From contig JAPLHL010000315.1 in the NCBI GenBank assembly GCA_026389655.1, positions 1 through 7,498 on the forward strand: a stretch of DNA of 7,498 nucleotides, read 5' to 3'. The notes below the pieces were generated by a model that searched no databases, was not told the DNA's origin, and worked only from the letters and a program-made list of their open reading frames with translations. This document shows positions 6,253 through 7,498 of this stretch, in pieces (positions within the stretch are counted from its first letter, which is position 1; each line of letters begins with the position of its first letter). The position numbers were made by a program, and so were the translations under genes. This DNA comes from Chloroflexota bacterium (GTDB taxonomy: Bacteria > Chloroflexota > Dehalococcoidia > GIF9 > UBA5629).

Positions 6253-6258
6253 CCTCCT
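6253..6258 (-). promoter_or_regulatory. ribosome binding site supporting the GTG start
   Basis: AGGAGG on the minus strand, 5 nt before GTG at 6247, in the 22-bp gap after the aminotransferase. It fixes the kinase-like protein's start at GTG; the next in-frame ATG is far downstream, after the nucleotide-binding motifs. Confidence 0.8.
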
Positions 6259-6269
6259 GATCGTTGTAT

Positions 6270-7498
6270 TTATAGTCCGAGGAAATCAGTTGTATCTTTT
6301 AGAGCTGCGTCGATCCGCTCAATGATTTCCGATGCGGTATGGTTATCGATTATCAGCGGAGGCAGTAGCTGGCAGACCCTTTTATCATTGTTTGCATAGA
6401 TGGCCAGTATGCCGTGATCGTAGCACGCCTTGGTCATGATAGGTCCGCAGTTGTCGTTGACCATCTCAATGCCCATCATCAAACCTAGCTGGCGCAGCCC
6501 CGTTAATATTTTCGGGTGCTTCTTTTTCAATTCATCGAAGCCATCTTTGAATATGCCGGCAAGCTCGTTTACGTGTTGCAGGAACTCCGGCTTGGATGAT
6601 TCTTCCAGCACGGTCATAGCGACGGGACAGCCAACCTCAGCTCCTCCAAATGTTGAGACGTGAATGAACGGGTTTTGATGGAAGAAGCTCTCCAGTTCCT
6701 TCCTGAAGCAGGTTGCGCTCATCGGGTAAATCCCACCTGAAAGGCCTTTTCCTATCACGATAATATCGGGTATCACGTTGAAATGTTCTATTCCCCAGAG
6801 CTTTCCTGTCCGTCCCAGCCCGGTCTGGACTTCGTCGATCACGAGCAGAGCACCCCGATCGCTGCAAAGCTGCCTGGTGTGTAAGAAAAAGTCCGGGTGC
6901 GGCACCGGCATGCCCAGCGTTGCAGGGATAGTTTCGAAGATAACTGCTGCAGTGTCCTTGTCCACTGCCTGCTCGAGAGTCCGGGGGTCATTGAAAGGGA
7001 CTTGCACAAAGCCGGGAAGGTTGGGTCCGAATGGCATCCGGTACTGCTCGTCTCCCGTAGCGAGAGCGAATCCGGTGTGTCCGTGATAACCGCCAATTGC
7101 GGAGATGACTTTATACCTCCCTGTGTGGCCTCTGGCCAACTTGATGGCCAGGTCTATGGCCTCGCCTCCTCCCACGCCAAAGACAGTGCAGGAAATATCG
7201 CCGGGCATCAGCTCCGCCAGCTTCTCAGCAAGCGATGCGCGCTGTTCGCTGATAAGGTGGTGGTTCCCGATGTCCAGTTCCTTCAGGCTGTTTTGCAGCG
7301 CTTTGATGACCTTGGGGTTTCGATGTCCCAGGTTGAAAACGCCGCCGTTACAGTGGCAATTGATAAGCTTTTTCCCGCTGTTTGCGTCCCAGACATATGG
7401 CCCTTCACGGCGTCCGAAGACAAATTCCATGTCATAGGACTTGAAAGTCTCCGCCTTGCCGGATGAGACATGTTCGGCGAAACGCCGGACAATGGCCG
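6270..7498 (-). CDS. class-III (omega) aminotransferase, 5' end outside the window
   Basis: PLP-dependent fold-type I transaminase acting on amines or omega-amino acids (GABA, ornithine or lysine-type substrates in this family). 408 residues are visible. The frame stays open through the ATG at 7430 to the right edge, reading RRFAEHVSSGKAETFKSYD before that Met, so 7430 is internal and the start lies outside. Numbering from that Met: GYHGHTG (114-120) with the PLP-stacking aromatic Tyr115, DEVQTG (199-204) with Asp199 contacting the PLP ring nitrogen, VIGKGLSGG (226-234) with Schiff-base Lys228, and STFGG (259-263) for phosphate binding across the dimer. Two spots depart from the usual pattern: GVGGGEA (85-91) where most have NSGTEA, and FGGAEVGC (261-268) where most have FGGNPLAC. 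It is the first visible gene of the minus-strand row. With the nearby dehydratase, 4-aminobutyrate is a tempting substrate, but acetylornithine, putrescine or a non-standard amine are equally compatible. Confidence 0.92.
   Translation of the reverse strand, partial: AIVRRFAEHVSSGKAETFKSYDMEFVFGRREGPYVWDANSGKKLINCHCNGGVFNLGHRNPKVIKALQNSLKELDIGNHHLISEQRASLAEKLAELMPGDISCTVFGVGGGEAIDLAIKLARGHTGRYKVISAIGGYHGHTGFALATGDEQYRMPFGPNLPGFVQVPFNDPRTLEQAVDKDTAAVIFETIPATLGMPVPHPDFFLHTRQLCSDRGALLVIDEVQTGLGRTGKLWGIEHFNVIPDIIVIGKGLSGGIYPMSATCFRKELESFFHQNPFIHVSTFGGAEVGCPVAMTVLEESSKPEFLQHVNELAGIFKDGFDELKKKHPKILTGLRQLGLMMGIEMVNDNCGPIMTKACYDHGILAIYANNDKRVCQLLPPLIIDNHTASEIIERIDAALKDTTDFLGL

Noticed and set aside
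6270..7430. ATG at 7430 as the aminotransferase start
   Set aside because: The frame continues to the window edge with sequence typical of the family's N-terminus (RRFAEHVSSGKAETFKSYD), so this Met is internal.
6897..7466. Plus-strand open frame of 189 codons
   Set aside because: Antisense to the aminotransferase active-site region, with no independent support.
1..7498. CRISPR arrays, tRNA or rRNA genes, insertion sequences, attachment sites
   Set aside because: No direct-repeat arrays, cloverleaf-like segments, transposase motifs or terminal inverted repeats were noticed by reading; gaps between genes are short and otherwise plain.

Overview
The window shows tightly packed bacterial genes with clear Shine-Dalgarno sites and roughly balanced base composition. 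The gene content points to an anaerobe. An oxygen-sensitive [4Fe-4S]/FAD 4-hydroxybutyryl-CoA dehydratase homologue lies beside a cysteine-rich small protein, a kinase-like protein of unknown function and a class-III aminotransferase. Anaerobic Chloroflexota (Dehalococcoidia-like), Desulfobacterota or Firmicutes would all fit. No rRNA or other marker gene is present to decide, so taxonomy is inference only.

Layout. (1) 1-767, minus: N-terminal two thirds of an M20 metallopeptidase, cut by the left edge. (2) 768-975: divergent intergenic region with a candidate sigma70-type promoter for the plus-strand genes and a possible 48-codon small ORF that overlaps the next gene. (3) 976-2899, plus: a two-gene ABC transporter of the MacB/LolCDE type, FtsX-like permease then ATPase, 4 bp apart. 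(4) 2901-2938: a strong hairpin whose U-tract lies on the minus strand, so it terminates transcription arriving from the right. (5) 2962-7498, minus: five codirectional genes. In transcription order they are a class-III aminotransferase (5' end outside the window), a protein with protein-kinase/aminoglycoside-phosphotransferase-like motifs, the 4-hydroxybutyryl-CoA dehydratase (abfD-like), a 102-residue protein with CxxC and CxCxxxC motifs, and thioredoxin. Gaps are 22, 78, 26 and 110 bp. No terminator is visible between them, so they may form one operon ending at the 2911-2938 hairpin, with possible internal promoters before abfD and thioredoxin.

How they may work together (inference): 4-hydroxybutyryl-CoA dehydratase makes crotonyl-CoA in 4-aminobutyrate/4-hydroxybutyrate fermentation and in 4-hydroxybutyrate CO2-fixation cycles. 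An omega-aminotransferase upstream could supply the deaminated precursor, but the 4-hydroxybutyrate dehydrogenase and CoA-transferase needed to link them are not in this window. The most unusual items are the kinase-like protein and the small Cys protein. The latter lacks any ATG/GTG/TTG start that includes its conserved N-terminus, yet has a perfect ribosome binding site 6 nt before an ATC codon.
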